A stretch of 24,855 bases of DNA from positions 1 through 24,855 of the forward strand of contig UQRE01000035.1 of NCBI GenBank assembly GCA_900543415.1, read 5' to 3'. The notes under the pieces were generated by a model. It made no database searches. It saw nothing but the letters and a program-made list of their open reading frames with translations, and was not told the DNA's origin. Shown piece by piece: positions 1 through 7,788 of the stretch (position 1 is the stretch's first letter; each line of letters begins with the position of its first letter). This DNA comes from an uncultured Dorea sp. GTDB taxonomy: Bacteria; Bacillota; Clostridia; Lachnospirales; Lachnospiraceae. Both the position numbers and the translations under genes were made by a program.

Positions 1-39
1 ATCTATTTTTGTAAAATCATTTATTTTCTACACTTTGAA

Positions 40-138
40 TTATACAGGAAGCTTATTAACATTTTTAACTGAATCATGAAATCGGTAGTGATATTCTGAT
101 TCTTTTACATTTTGAAAATAAAATTTCTTTAAATTCAT
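40..138 (-). CDS. Small hypothetical peptide (32 aa)
   Basis: This short frame starts at an ATG preceded by a good ribosome-binding site (GGAGAGG, 5 bases upstream) and encodes 32 residues ending in NKLPV. It is rich in aromatic and charged residues, with no signal peptide or membrane segment. It lies 39 bases downstream of the acetyltransferase gene on the same strand, so it could be the last gene of that operon. I do not recognise a family. It may be a real small protein or the first part of a longer gene that has been cut short. The ribosome-binding site is the only real support. Confidence 0.4.
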   Translation of the reverse strand: MNLKKFYFQNVKESEYHYRFHDSVKNVNKLPV

Positions 139-177
139 CCAAACCTCTCCAAATTTCTTGCTATTATAATAGAATTG

Positions 178-723
178 CTAAAAAGTCAATCCTTCCCAAC
201 GTTCTTTCGTCATATAATTCGTATGTCCTACCCTGATTTCATTCATCAACGGCACCGGTACTTCTTTACAAGTATGATGATAAAGAAATCCTACTTTTTC
301 TTGTACACGCTTCGATTTAACATTTCCATCATAATATCCACACCAAATTGTGTTCATTCCAATATTCTCAAATCCATGACGCAAAATTTCCTTTGCCGCT
401 TCAGGAACGTATCCTCTGCCCCAAAATGGTTTACCAAGCCAATATCCAAGTTCGCATTCATCATCACTTTCTGTCATATCCGTATGACCATTCAATTTAA
501 GTTCAATCGCACCAATTGCCTTGTTGTTCCCCTTTTCACAGATTGCATAGCATTCAGCACCAGTAAAAACATTTTTAATAACGTCCAAACTTTCCTCTAC
601 ATTTTTATGTGGTGGCCACCCTGCAATCGGCCCCACATCTGGATCTTTGGCATATTCATAAAGGCTTTCAGCATCTGCTTCCGCCCAACGACGCAATACT
701 AATCTATCTGTTTCCAATATCAT
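178..723 (-). CDS. GNAT family N-acetyltransferase (RimJ/RimL-like)
   Basis: A 181-residue protein of the usual length for RimJ/RimL-type GNAT enzymes, which move an acetyl group from acetyl-CoA to an amine, often a protein N-terminus or a small molecule. The N-terminus (ETDRLVLRRW) is the typical first strand. The acetyl-CoA loop is visible as PFWGRGYVPEA at about residues 99-109, after the strand ELGYWLG. The C-terminal half has the usual N-x-x-S-K-R-V-Q-E-K-V-G-F helix and strand. The start is supported by GAGGT 8 bases upstream. It is the third gene of a run behind the membrane protein and YjbR genes. The substrate cannot be told from sequence. Confidence 0.93.
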   Translation of the reverse strand: MILETDRLVLRRWAEADAESLYEYAKDPDVGPIAGWPPHKNVEESLDVIKNVFTGAECYAICEKGNNKAIGAIELKLNGHTDMTESDDECELGYWLGKPFWGRGYVPEAAKEILRHGFENIGMNTIWCGYYDGNVKSKRVQEKVGFLYHHTCKEVPVPLMNEIRVGHTNYMTKERWEGLTF

Positions 724-738
724 AAAATCAACCTCATT

Positions 739-1065
739 TCATACTACTAAATCATAACTTTCCGCAATCATCCTTTGAACCTCATGCCTTGGTATTGTTC
801 CATCCAAAATCACCGTATTCCAATGATTTTTATTTTGATGATACCCCGGCAGCACAGACACATATGCATTTCTCCAAAAATCACGCCACTCCGGATTAAC
901 TTTGACATTTATGCAAAGATGTCCGTTTCTTTCATATGTCCATAGAAAAGCTTTCTTATTTTTCTTCACTCTTACCAAAATCCAATTTGGATCATGAAAC
1001 GGAGCATCTTGATAGGTATCCGGTAAAGAAAGACCATATTCTAATACTTCTTTTCTAGTTCTCAT
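739..1065 (-). CDS. MmcQ/YjbR family protein
   Basis: This 108-residue protein has the full length and pattern of the MmcQ/YjbR (CyaY-like, 'double wing') family. It begins with a short helix (RKEVLEYGLSLP), then the conserved DAPFHDPNW segment around residues 20-28, a central strand pair containing the LCINVKVNP motif (about 50-58), and the GYHQNKNHWNTVILDG block (74-89). Members are small cytosolic proteins with a fold proposed to bind DNA, but their role is not settled. The start codon overlaps the stop of the upstream membrane-protein gene by one base (TAATG), so translation is probably coupled. It is intact. Confidence 0.92.
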   Translation of the reverse strand: MRTRKEVLEYGLSLPDTYQDAPFHDPNWILVRVKKNKKAFLWTYERNGHLCINVKVNPEWRDFWRNAYVSVLPGYHQNKNHWNTVILDGTIPRHEVQRMIAESYDLVV

Positions 1066-1265
1066 TACTTCTCCTCTGTTTCATCATTCTCTTTCTTTGT
1101 TTTATTCATCCTTACAGAACCAAGACAGAGCATAGTTGACCCTAGACACAACCAAACAACTCCCGTTGAAGTATTATTGCCACCCAAGAGGTTGATTGCC
1201 GCAGCAGCATAAAACAACACCGCAGAAACATAGTATAAAATAGCGCATGTCTTTTCTTTTTTCAT
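1065..1265 (-). CDS. Small two-helix membrane protein
   Basis: This 66-residue protein has two hydrophobic stretches, about residues 9-27 and 33-52, separated by a polar turn (GGNNTST), followed by a highly charged tail (NKTKKENDETEEK). The pattern predicts a small inner-membrane hairpin with both ends in the cytoplasm. I do not recognise a named family. It is the first gene after the promoter at 1299-1327 and is preceded by GGAGG. Its stop overlaps the start of the YjbR gene by one base, which ties the two in one transcript. Confidence 0.72.
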   Translation of the reverse strand: MKKEKTCAILYYVSAVLFYAAAAINLLGGNNTSTGVVWLCLGSTMLCLGSVRMNKTKKENDETEEK

Positions 1266-1298
1266 AAGCTATGACCTCCAGATTATAAACCTGTATCA

Positions 1299-1327
1299 AT
1301 TATACTATTTTTCCTTCCATCCTACAA
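1299..1327 (-). promoter_or_regulatory. Sigma-A type promoter for the membrane protein-yjbR-GNAT run
   Basis: Read on the minus strand, TTGTAG (-35, 1322-1327) and a perfect TATAAT (-10, 1299-1304) are separated by exactly 17 bases. The first start codon lies about 35 bases downstream, behind a GGAGG site. Confidence 0.65.
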
Positions 1328-1350
1328 TTCCAAAAGCGCTTAATGATTTA

Positions 1351-1390
1351 AAAGGAAAAGAGGACCAGCTACTATGCCAGCCCTCATCCT
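1351..1390 (-). terminator. Probable terminator after the VbhA-like gene
   Basis: Just downstream of the antitoxin stop, AGGATGAGGGCT and AGCTGGTCCT can pair imperfectly around a short loop. They are followed on the minus strand by a T-rich run (CTCTTTTCCTTTT). The stem has bulges, so this is only moderately convincing, but it separates this gene from the promoter of the next operon. Confidence 0.4.
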
Positions 1391-1398
1391 AAATGTTA

Positions 1399-1599
1399 TT
1401 ATCGTTTGTTATGATATTTTAAAATCTGCTGTTCTACTTCTTCAATCGTAATTTCGCCCCTGATATGTTTTCTAGCCAATTCAAGTAATACTGGTGACAC
1501 TTTTAAATTGTCTACGTCTTGAAGTCCTATTGCTATCTGCCAATTTTCTGCACGTTCTTTTTGTTCTGGCGTTCCATCCTTAATATATTCTTCAAACAT
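1399..1599 (-). CDS. VbhA-family antitoxin (Fic partner), orphan
   Basis: This 66-residue protein carries the Firmicutes version of the VbhA antitoxin fold: a helix with WQIAIGLQDVD (about residues 20-30), then LKVSPVLLELARKHIRGEITIEEVEQQI (33-60). VbhA-like proteins bind and block Fic AMP-transferase toxins by placing an inhibitory helix over the ATP site. The class motif S-x-x-x-E-G is not kept here; the equivalent position reads W-x-x-x-I-G, as I recall from other clostridial members. Normally a Fic toxin gene follows directly, but here none is present. The next sequence is a terminator-like hairpin and an unrelated operon. The start has AAGGAG in front and lies 11 bases after the upstream stop. 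Confidence 0.7.
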   Translation of the reverse strand: MFEEYIKDGTPEQKERAENWQIAIGLQDVDNLKVSPVLLELARKHIRGEITIEEVEQQILKYHNKR

Positions 1600-1610
1600 C
1601 TTCAGGCTCC

Positions 1611-1811
1611 TTAAATATTTCTATCGTCGGCTACTTCTGATCGTTCTTCCCAATCTTCACGGTTGCCGCAGCGTCTTAAATAGTCATGACCACCATCTAC
1701 CGCAACAGCCTCACATTGGCAAAACTTAAAATCATGCACCGACTTACTTTCGATAATCTCTCCGCATTTTTTACACTTTATTTTATTCTCTATAATTTTC
1801 ACATCAACCAC
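1611..1811 (-). CDS. Small Cys-rich (zinc ribbon-like) hypothetical protein
   Basis: This 66-residue protein has a CKKC pair near residue 13 and a CQC pair near residue 32, a spacing that suggests a zinc knuckle. The stretch IIESKSVHDFKFCQC and the VDGGHDYLRRCG motif are shared by a family of small uncharacterised Firmicutes proteins found on mobile elements (DUF7695-like, from memory). The function is unknown. It is 11 bases upstream of the VbhA-like gene on the same strand and may be co-transcribed with it. The start is supported by an AGGTGG-like site. Confidence 0.6.
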   Translation of the reverse strand: MVDVKIIENKIKCKKCGEIIESKSVHDFKFCQCEAVAVDGGHDYLRRCGNREDWEERSEVADDRNI

Positions 1812-1870
1812 CTATTCCTTCCTAGAAAGAGTAAAATGCCCCAGCATTACATCTAGAGCATCCTTCTCCT

Positions 1871-2053
1871 CTATACCACTTTAAACATATTCTGCCCCAT
1901 CGGCTTTTTACCTTCCGTCTTATCCACTTCTTTTCTCGCCTGTTCCAGTTCCTCCATGCGGATCATCTCGTTCTTCGCATCGTCTAAACCAAGATGCGTG
2001 TAAGTATTCATTGTTACTCCAATGTCCGAGTGCCCCATCAGGTACTGTAATGA
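1871..2053 (-). pseudogene. Tyrosine integrase, C-terminal 60 residues only
   Basis: The frame from about 2053 to the TAG at 1871 encodes SLQYLMGHSDIGVTMNTYTH, the last catalytic block of a phage or Tn916-type tyrosine recombinase, with the conserved GH and the nucleophile tyrosine of the NTYTH motif. An ordinary acidic C-terminal tail follows (LGLDDAKNEM to MFKVV). The N-terminal DNA-binding and core domains (roughly 300 residues, including both catalytic arginines) are missing. Immediately upstream the sequence switches to a DNA polymerase in another frame. It cannot be active. It marks the integrase end of a former prophage or integrative element. Confidence 0.85.
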
Positions 2054-3242
2054 CTCTTGCTTCAATAGCAGAAAAGTCGGCAACAAAAAATGTTCTATCC
2101 ACTGACGGAATAAATGCAGTTCGGACAAGCTGTGAAAGTGTATCCGGGATATCCTCATATAAAAAGTCCAACATTTCATAATCGCCATTCTTTACAAGAC
2201 CTCTTGCCTCTGCCAGATCTTGCATATGATTCTGGGGAAGGTTCTGTAACTGCACCAATCTTCCTGCAAATCTTCCCGTACAGTTTGCTCCATAAAACTG
2301 AAACATTCCTCTAACTCTATTGTCTGCACAAACAGAATTCTGCATCGCCTGATATTTGCGAACCGATGACTTGGCCAGTTTCTGTCTTAATGAAAGTACC
2401 TCTGACATTTCATCCGACACCTCATCAATCAATGCAGCCACTGCCTTTTTCCCAAGCGTTTCTGTTTCTATACCATTATTTGAAAGCCAATCCTTCATCT
2501 GGACTACAGAATTAGGATTATCCAAATTGGTAAGTTCCTGCATCTTGGCCACAAGATTTTCACGAGACACACCGTCAATCTCAATACACTTCTCTACAAA
2601 ATCCATATCCACCAGAATACCTCTATCGTTGATTTCCTGATCGAGATGATATTCGTCCCACACAAAATCCGGCACAGGAAACTTCTGCAATCTATTTTGT
2701 ATTTGCATCTCCGTTTCCACATCACGAATGTTGTATTGCTTAAATCGTTTCCATTTCTCCTTATCATGCTGAGAGAGATTTCTCGTTCTGCTACCGTTGG
2801 CTTTCGTTGGCTTGCATGGTGTACAGAAATATCGAATCAAATCTTTGCCTTCGATTAACTTTTGCTTTTCCAAACCAAGAACTGCTCCCACTCCTTCCAA
2901 TGACAACGGAAGTCCCATATAAGCAGACCACACCATCGAGCATTTCCAAGAATCCGATTCAAGATAAGTTTCTGTTGGATATCCTAAGAATCGTGACAAG
3001 CAGATTCGCTCAAACTGAGCATTAAATGCCCATTTGGTAACAGTTTCATCTTCTAATGCAGAAAGTATTTCTTGTGGAATTACTTCTCCACTTGCAAGAT
3101 CAATTACTTGTACTTCTCCTCCATCTACGCTATAACCAAACAGCAGAATCTCAAAATCCGGTGCTTCCACATATCGGTACACACCTGCCTTTGCAAGATT
3201 TACAGAAGAGAATGTTTCAATATCTATTTCTAAAGTTTTCAT
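1920..3242 (-). pseudogene. Phage family A DNA polymerase, N-terminal part, fused out of frame to integrase
   Basis: Starting at MKTLEIDIETFSS (GGAGG upstream), this keeps the whole 3'-5' exonuclease domain: motif I DIE (residues 6-8), motif II NAQFE, motif III YNIRDVETE. The palm begins but is not completed. Motif A is present (DFSAIEARV), but motifs B and C, which bind dNTP and metal, are gone. Homology stops at about 2051; after that the frame reads about 44 alien codons from the integrase gene before stopping at 1920. Intact phage relatives are roughly 640 residues; about 397 remain. A proofreading-only fragment is conceivable, but decay is the simple reading. The ATG two codons earlier at 3245 is possible, but the spacing favours 3242. 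Confidence 0.85.
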
Positions 3243-3303
3243 CATTACCTCCAACTAAAAAAGCGGGCGATACGAAGAATCCTCCATACCGCCCTTGAAA
3301 ATG

Positions 3304-3459
3304 TTATTCATTATTCTGTTTCTTCTGCTCTTTTTTTGCACGTCTCTTCTTGATCAGATACTGGATACCATCCGATACCATGATACTGAAAGTTCCAATC
3401 AGGAATCCCATCGTGCATCCGAAACATACCATAAGCATAAAGTTCTGTACTTCTGTCAT
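3304..3459 (-). CDS. Small phage membrane protein (51 aa)
   Basis: The frame begins with MTEVQNFMLM, has a hydrophobic stretch over about residues 6-30, and ends in a strongly basic, Lys-rich tail (KKRRAKKEQKKQNNE). That is the shape of a small single-pass membrane protein with its charged tail in the cytoplasm. AAGGAGG sits 8 bases upstream of the ATG. It lies between the DUF2815 fragment and the DNA polymerase, where I recall such short genes being common in clostridial phages. The function is unknown. It appears intact. Confidence 0.65.
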   Translation of the reverse strand: MTEVQNFMLMVCFGCTMGFLIGTFSIMVSDGIQYLIKKRRAKKEQKKQNNE

Positions 3460-3472
3460 TGTCGTGTCCTCC

Positions 3473-3798
3473 TTATGCTAAGAAATCATCGTCAACTACT
3501 GTACCGAAATCATCTGCTGCAGAGGTCTTACCGCCAAGAGATTCTCCGTCACGAATCTTCTGAATGTTGCCAAGACCACAGGCGATACCTTTATTACCGT
3601 TTGAATTGAATGCGTAGAAGTTCAGCGATACTCTCGCATAACAACCGGAATACACTTCGCCTCTGTCTAAGATAGGTTTCACCGCGCGATCCACAATCTG
3701 AGGTGCGGTTGTACTATTCGCATTGATAAAGTAATGCCCCTTGTAAGCTTCATCATCACGTTCCAAATCCCCGTCACGAAGCGGAAGCTTACCACCGC
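3473..3798 (-). pseudogene. DUF2815 phage protein, C-terminal fragment
   Basis: From about 3798 the frame reads GGKLPLRDGDLERDDEAYKG, then YFINANSTTAPQIVDRAV, YSGCYARVSLNFYAFNSNG and GIACGLGNIQKIRDGESLGG, ending in an acidic DDDFLA tail. These are the C-terminal blocks of DUF2815, a phage early-region protein resembling single-stranded DNA-binding proteins and usually encoded beside a family A polymerase. Roughly the first half is missing, replaced by a tail protein gene in a different frame, so there is no proper start. An internal ATG (3766) could give a 97-residue product. The acidic tail resembles that of SSB-like proteins, which fits a replication role for the intact ancestor. Confidence 0.8.
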
Positions 3799-5130
3799 TG
3801 ACGAAAGGTTGTTTATAGTGGCAAGATACGGTGTCAAGAGATACATCGTTCTGTACTCATTTCCGTAACTGCCTCCCCATCCCAAAAGGAAATGCTTGTA
3901 CTGAAAAAGCGGTGTTGCCGCATTGTTCAGTCTTTCATTTCCTTTTGTCTTTATCACAGAATCGGCTGCCGTAATCTGATAATCGCCACCTATAATCAAA
4001 TCCCCTATCAAAGTCAGATACAATTCACAAGTTCCGGATTCGCATAAAGGATTTCCCGAAGAAGTAAATCCAAATGGAATCAGTGTCACATCTGCAGAAT
4101 TGCTGACATTGATTTTGTAAATACCTTTCTTATTATAAGCAGGCACATAAAGATATCCATTTCGCATACAACATCTGCAGATTCTCTCCGGATAACTGGA
4201 ATCAGTTGCCCGCTCACCAACTGCCTGCAGATACGTATTGGAAAGTGTCCAGGATCCTTCCTCGATGGAATAATCTTCTTTAGAAATCTTCACCCACACC
4301 ATTGTTGCATCTCCAGATGAATTCTCCTCATTGGAAAATCCATACCAGTATCCATCCTGCCCATCCAGAAATTCTCCATATAAAGTGTAATCGCCAAGAA
4401 ACTTGAACGTAGATGCCGGAATTGCCTTTTCTTCCAGTACAGTATAGGTCGAATCATTAATTTTCTCGTTCAACCCAATACTGAAAATCGGAATTCGCAC
4501 CTTGCGTACGATGACACAGGAATTCTCAAACGTAATAGAATAAAGCATATCATTTTTAAAATCCACTTCTACGGTTTCAAATAGCACCATCTGTTTTGCC
4601 AGCCCTAAAGTTCCAATATCTACTTCTTTTAACTGTAAGAATGTACTGGCATCTGCCACACTGCTGCCATAGCCATTCTGCCCACCAAGAGCACTGGTAA
4701 GAGCAAGCGCAGCAATTGTTCCATTTCCCTGACTGGCAGTAAACTCCCAGACAAACTTATATCCATTGTCTAGCACCTTGCTCTCCGTCAGATTCAAACT
4801 TCCTCTTGCGGTATTCGCAGTAGAATTCACATCATTGGATGCGTAGGCTACCGGAAGGTTATCTGACTTCACATAAATCTTATCTGCATTTTCCTCCAGT
4901 GCCTTTTGAAAAAGCAGAATGCCTCCAATCATATTCGGACAAATGGGAAGAAGATTATCCGTCCAGACAAGTCCGGTGGAATAATCCTCTTCGCAATAAA
5001 AAATGGCCATTGGATTTAGACCTAAGATGTTGTTTATCGCATTGGTGACCATGTTCTCTTCCACATAAGTTTCCACCTCTGAGGTATTCACATCCGTCAG
5101 TTCAATGATCGCTGTTCCTTTTAACTTCAT
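3679..5130 (-). CDS. Phage structural (tail-associated) protein, C-terminus replaced
   Basis: This 483-residue frame starts at MKLKGTAIIELTD with AGGAGG upstream, 10 bases after the preceding stop. It resembles long clostridial phage structural proteins near the tail fibre/baseplate genes: an N-terminal strand-rich region (TSEVETYVEENMVTNAIN), then repeated beta-rich segments in which a tape of measured values (YLYVPAY, GIYKINV) suggests a propeller-like or receptor-binding shape. Phage homology seems to run to about TPYLATINNLSS (near 3793). The last 35-40 residues are read from the DUF2815 gene in the wrong frame, so the native C-terminus is lost. The exact role is unknown. The assignment rests on context and composition rather than a decisive motif. 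Confidence 0.6.
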   Translation of the reverse strand: MKLKGTAIIELTDVNTSEVETYVEENMVTNAINNILGLNPMAIFYCEEDYSTGLVWTDNLLPICPNMIGGILLFQKALEENADKIYVKSDNLPVAYASNDVNSTANTARGSLNLTESKVLDNGYKFVWEFTASQGNGTIAALALTSALGGQNGYGSSVADASTFLQLKEVDIGTLGLAKQMVLFETVEVDFKNDMLYSITFENSCVIVRKVRIPIFSIGLNEKINDSTYTVLEEKAIPASTFKFLGDYTLYGEFLDGQDGYWYGFSNEENSSGDATMVWVKISKEDYSIEEGSWTLSNTYLQAVGERATDSSYPERICRCCMRNGYLYVPAYNKKGIYKINVSNSADVTLIPFGFTSSGNPLCESGTCELYLTLIGDLIIGGDYQITAADSVIKTKGNERLNNAATPLFQYKHFLLGWGGSYGNEYRTMYLLTPYLATINNLSSAVVSFRFVTGIWNVMMKLTRGITLSMRIVQPHLRLWIAR

Positions 5131-5139
5131 AAAAACCTC

Positions 5140-7011
5140 CTATTCCACAATCACAGGTCGGCAGAACGCACCAATAACAGTTCTTCCCTGCACCTGGTCT
5201 GTATAACTTCTCTGTACATATTCAATGATCTGTGTTGCAACTGTATCTGTAATGCCTTTGACATCCATACCACCGCCAATCACAAATCTTCCAATCTTTT
5301 CTTCGATTTCAATTTTTCCATCCCATGCTGCAGCGGCTGCCATCGCCTGCCCGCTGATGGATGCAATACAGTCACCGACACCTACTGCACCAGTTCCATT
5401 CTCCATTCTTAGATACACGTTGAATGTATTTGTGATATTAGAGACCACACTTTCAATCGGATAATATAAGGAAAGAATGTGTTTCCCACTCATCCACGTT
5501 TCCACTGGACAATGCAGTGTGTTTATCGTGTCATTCAATTCAAATGTAATATAGCAGATTACTTTTCCATCCTCTGACCATGTGACAGGAAGCTCCACTT
5601 CTACTGAAACCAGGGATTCTGTTGTTTCCCCTGTCTCCGCATCCGTCTCTGTGTTTGGAATAGTAACCGTTCCTTTGGCGTTTGCAGTACGTTCTGTCTG
5701 CAATGCTGATGCATCCACAATGACCTGTCCGAAGAACTGGGCATGATTTTCTTCTGTCGTTGCAAACTCAATGCTAATAATTCTGGTATCTGTTTCACTC
5801 AGAGTATAAGCAGATGCATTCGTGAAGGTATGGATTCCAATCTTACCTGCGTCCACCTGATTAAGTAGCCCAGAAATGTTCTTATCATTCTTAGACTTCG
5901 CCTGTGCAAGTCTTGGATTTTTCCCAACACATTTCAGCGAATGTTTCCCACCAATCCTGCAATTTGAGGATGTAATGCAGGTGATCTGTTCGCTATCCGC
6001 ATGACCGCCGCTGAACCTTAAAATGTCTCCCACAATCGCCTGTTCCCACCTTGCAACCCATGGGTCTAAGGTATATTTCACGAACTCCAAAGACTGCTGC
6101 TCTATATTAGAAAAGCTCGACTTCTCCAAATCCCCGACCATATGTGGCGGAACCCGGAAAATTCGAGCTATTTCATTTATCTGAAATTTTCTTGTTTCCA
6201 AAAACTGTGCCTGTTCCGGACTAATGGAAATCGGTGTGTACTTCATCCCCTCTTCCAGAACTGCTACCTTATTGGCATTGGAACTGCCACCAAAAGCGGA
6301 TGTCCAACTGTCCCTTACCCTTTGTGGGTCCTTTACGGTTCCCGGATGCTCCAGAATGCCGCCTGGAGTGGCACCATTTGCAAAGAATTTAGCACCATAC
6401 TCTTCACAGGCAATCGCCATACCAATTGCATTCTTTGCCATTGCAATCGGAGAATATCCAACCAACCCGTCAAATCCAAGACCAGGAATGTGAAGCACAT
6501 CCGATGGTTTCAGATTTACCATGCTCCCCTTCATGGTCGGTGCATCATCCTTACTGGTGTTGTACTGATAATAAAGCTGTCCTTTATCATCCCTGTCCAC
6601 CGTCATTCGGTTCGGCATCAGCGGATACAATGCAATGATTTCCCCCTTGCCATTGCGGATAATCTGGGCATACGCATTACCCCACAGGAGCAAATGTGTC
6701 ATCAATGTTTCCCTGAATACAAAGGATGTCATCTCCGGATTCGGTTCATCATGGAGCAAAAAATACAGCGGATGTTTTACCGCTTTCTCCTTTCCACCAT
6801 CTCCGTTGTATTTGTAAACATGAAGCGGAAGGCTCGCCACCGCCTCCGATAAGATACGCACACAAGAATACACCGCCGTCATCTGCATGGCAGAACGCTC
6901 ATTGACATTCTTTCCACTGGAACTCCCGCCGACAAAGAATCGGTATGCACTGCCAGATGTGGCATTCTGTGGCTTATCCCTCGATTTAAAAATTCCTGAT
7001 AAAATTCCCAT
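5140..7011 (-). pseudogene. Chimeric ORF: HK97-type portal N-terminus fused in frame to a tail protein C-terminus
   Basis: Residues 1-326 from MGILSGIFK are an HK97-type portal protein: AVYSCVRILSEAVASLPLHVY (46-66), LLLWGNAYAQI (107-117), IPGLGFDGLVGYSPI (175-189) and FRVPPHMVGDLEKSSFSNIEQQ (285-306). At about position 6035, just after ARWEQAI, it changes to an unrelated beta-rich structural protein (GDILRFSGGHADSE onwards, about 297 residues), with no frameshift. Intact portals continue about 60-100 residues further, then protease, capsid, head-tail connectors and tape measure follow; all are missing. The start at 7011 is chosen over an upstream ATG at 7107 because GAGGAG precedes it and MGILSGIF is the family start. 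A functional product is unlikely. Confidence 0.85.
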
Positions 7012-7088
7012 TAAAATCACTCCTCGTTTTGCTGCTAAATTTGAGCATAATAATAGAGCCGATTTCTCGACTCTCGCATTGATATAGT

Positions 7089-7134
7089 ATTGGGGAGCAA
7101 ATTTCACAACATATCATGCAATTTGCTCCCCAAT
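7089..7134. repeat. 15-bp perfect inverted repeat (hairpin)
   Basis: ATTGGGGAGCAAATT (7089-7103) and AATTTGCTCCCCAAT (7120-7134) are exact inverted copies around a 16-base loop. The hairpin lies just after the stop of the HTH gene and before the portal start. It lacks a T-run, so it may be a factor-assisted terminator, an mRNA-stabilising hairpin, or a boundary of the inserted toxin-antitoxin cargo. Confidence 0.75.
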
Positions 7135-7149
7135 TAAAATATTATATGG

Positions 7150-7788
7150 TTATCGCTCAATCAAATCTTCCATTGTACAGCCCAAAGCCTTGGCAAGGCT
7201 ATACATTGAATCCGCACTTGCTTTGTTGATGTTTTTGTTTCGCTGTTCATACATTTGAATTGAACGAAGGCTGACGCCAGAACGCTCCGCTAATTCTGCC
7301 TGAGTAAATCCATATGCTGTACGAATGCGCTTTAAATTCGTTTCAGAAAAATACTCCCTTATTTTTGAATCCACAATGTCAACAAACTTTGTGATATCCG
7401 CTTCGTGGAGAGTGTAGTACATTTTTTGCAAATTCTCAAAAGAAAGGACCTTGAAAATATCGCTATACTTCCTGCCTGAATACCACTGGTAATAAGCAAT
7501 AGCCCAACCAATCCAGTATTCCTTTGAGCGTCCAAAATGCTCTTGCGGTTCTATTTGAAGCTCTTGCCCTTTGGTTTCTGCAACGATCTCCCGAACGATT
7601 TCAATGCCGCTTTTCCCTGCAAGATAAGCAGGCTCCCCGTTCTCCATTCGTTTGCTCACAGAACTTGCAATAAACAGTTTCACAAAATCAGTTCCAATAA
7701 TACCGCAAGTATTGACTGCATAATCAAAGGCATCTCCTATCACCGATTGAGCCTTACTCAGATATATTTCTTGGTATGCGCGGGTCAT
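7150..7788 (-). CDS. HTH (XRE) protein with N-terminal partner domain, likely antitoxin/regulator of DUF3990 gene
   Basis: This 212-residue protein is in two parts. Residues 1-140 form a helical domain seen in a family of Firmicutes genes next to DUF3990 (SKAQSVIGDAFDYAVNTCGI, YLAGKSGIEIVREI, EYWIGWAIAYYQWYSGR). Residues 150-212 are a classic XRE helix-turn-helix (LKRIRTAYGFTQAELAERSG, then VSLRSIQMYEQ). The gene overlaps the end of the upstream DUF3990 gene by 35 bases and has AGGAGG 8 bases before its ATG, so the two are coupled. I infer that it neutralises the neighbour's product and represses the shared promoter through the palindromes at 8479-8542. The toxin-first order fits some HTH-type systems. 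The N-terminal domain's function is not established. Confidence 0.8.
   Translation of the reverse strand: MTRAYQEIYLSKAQSVIGDAFDYAVNTCGIIGTDFVKLFIASSVSKRMENGEPAYLAGKSGIEIVREIVAETKGQELQIEPQEHFGRSKEYWIGWAIAYYQWYSGRKYSDIFKVLSFENLQKMYYTLHEADITKFVDIVDSKIREYFSETNLKRIRTAYGFTQAELAERSGVSLRSIQMYEQRNKNINKASADSMYSLAKALGCTMEDLIER

Noticed and set aside
1920..2050. Programmed frameshift linking polymerase and integrase, or a novel polymerase-integrase fusion protein.
   Set aside because: The polymerase lacks motifs B and C and the integrase lacks its core. No slippery heptamer was noticed. A deletion joint is simpler.
7012..7107. Longer start for the portal chimera (MKFAPQYY).
   Set aside because: It would be translated from inside the 15-bp hairpin, with no ribosome-binding site. 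MGILSGIF at 7011 has GAGGAG and is the family start.
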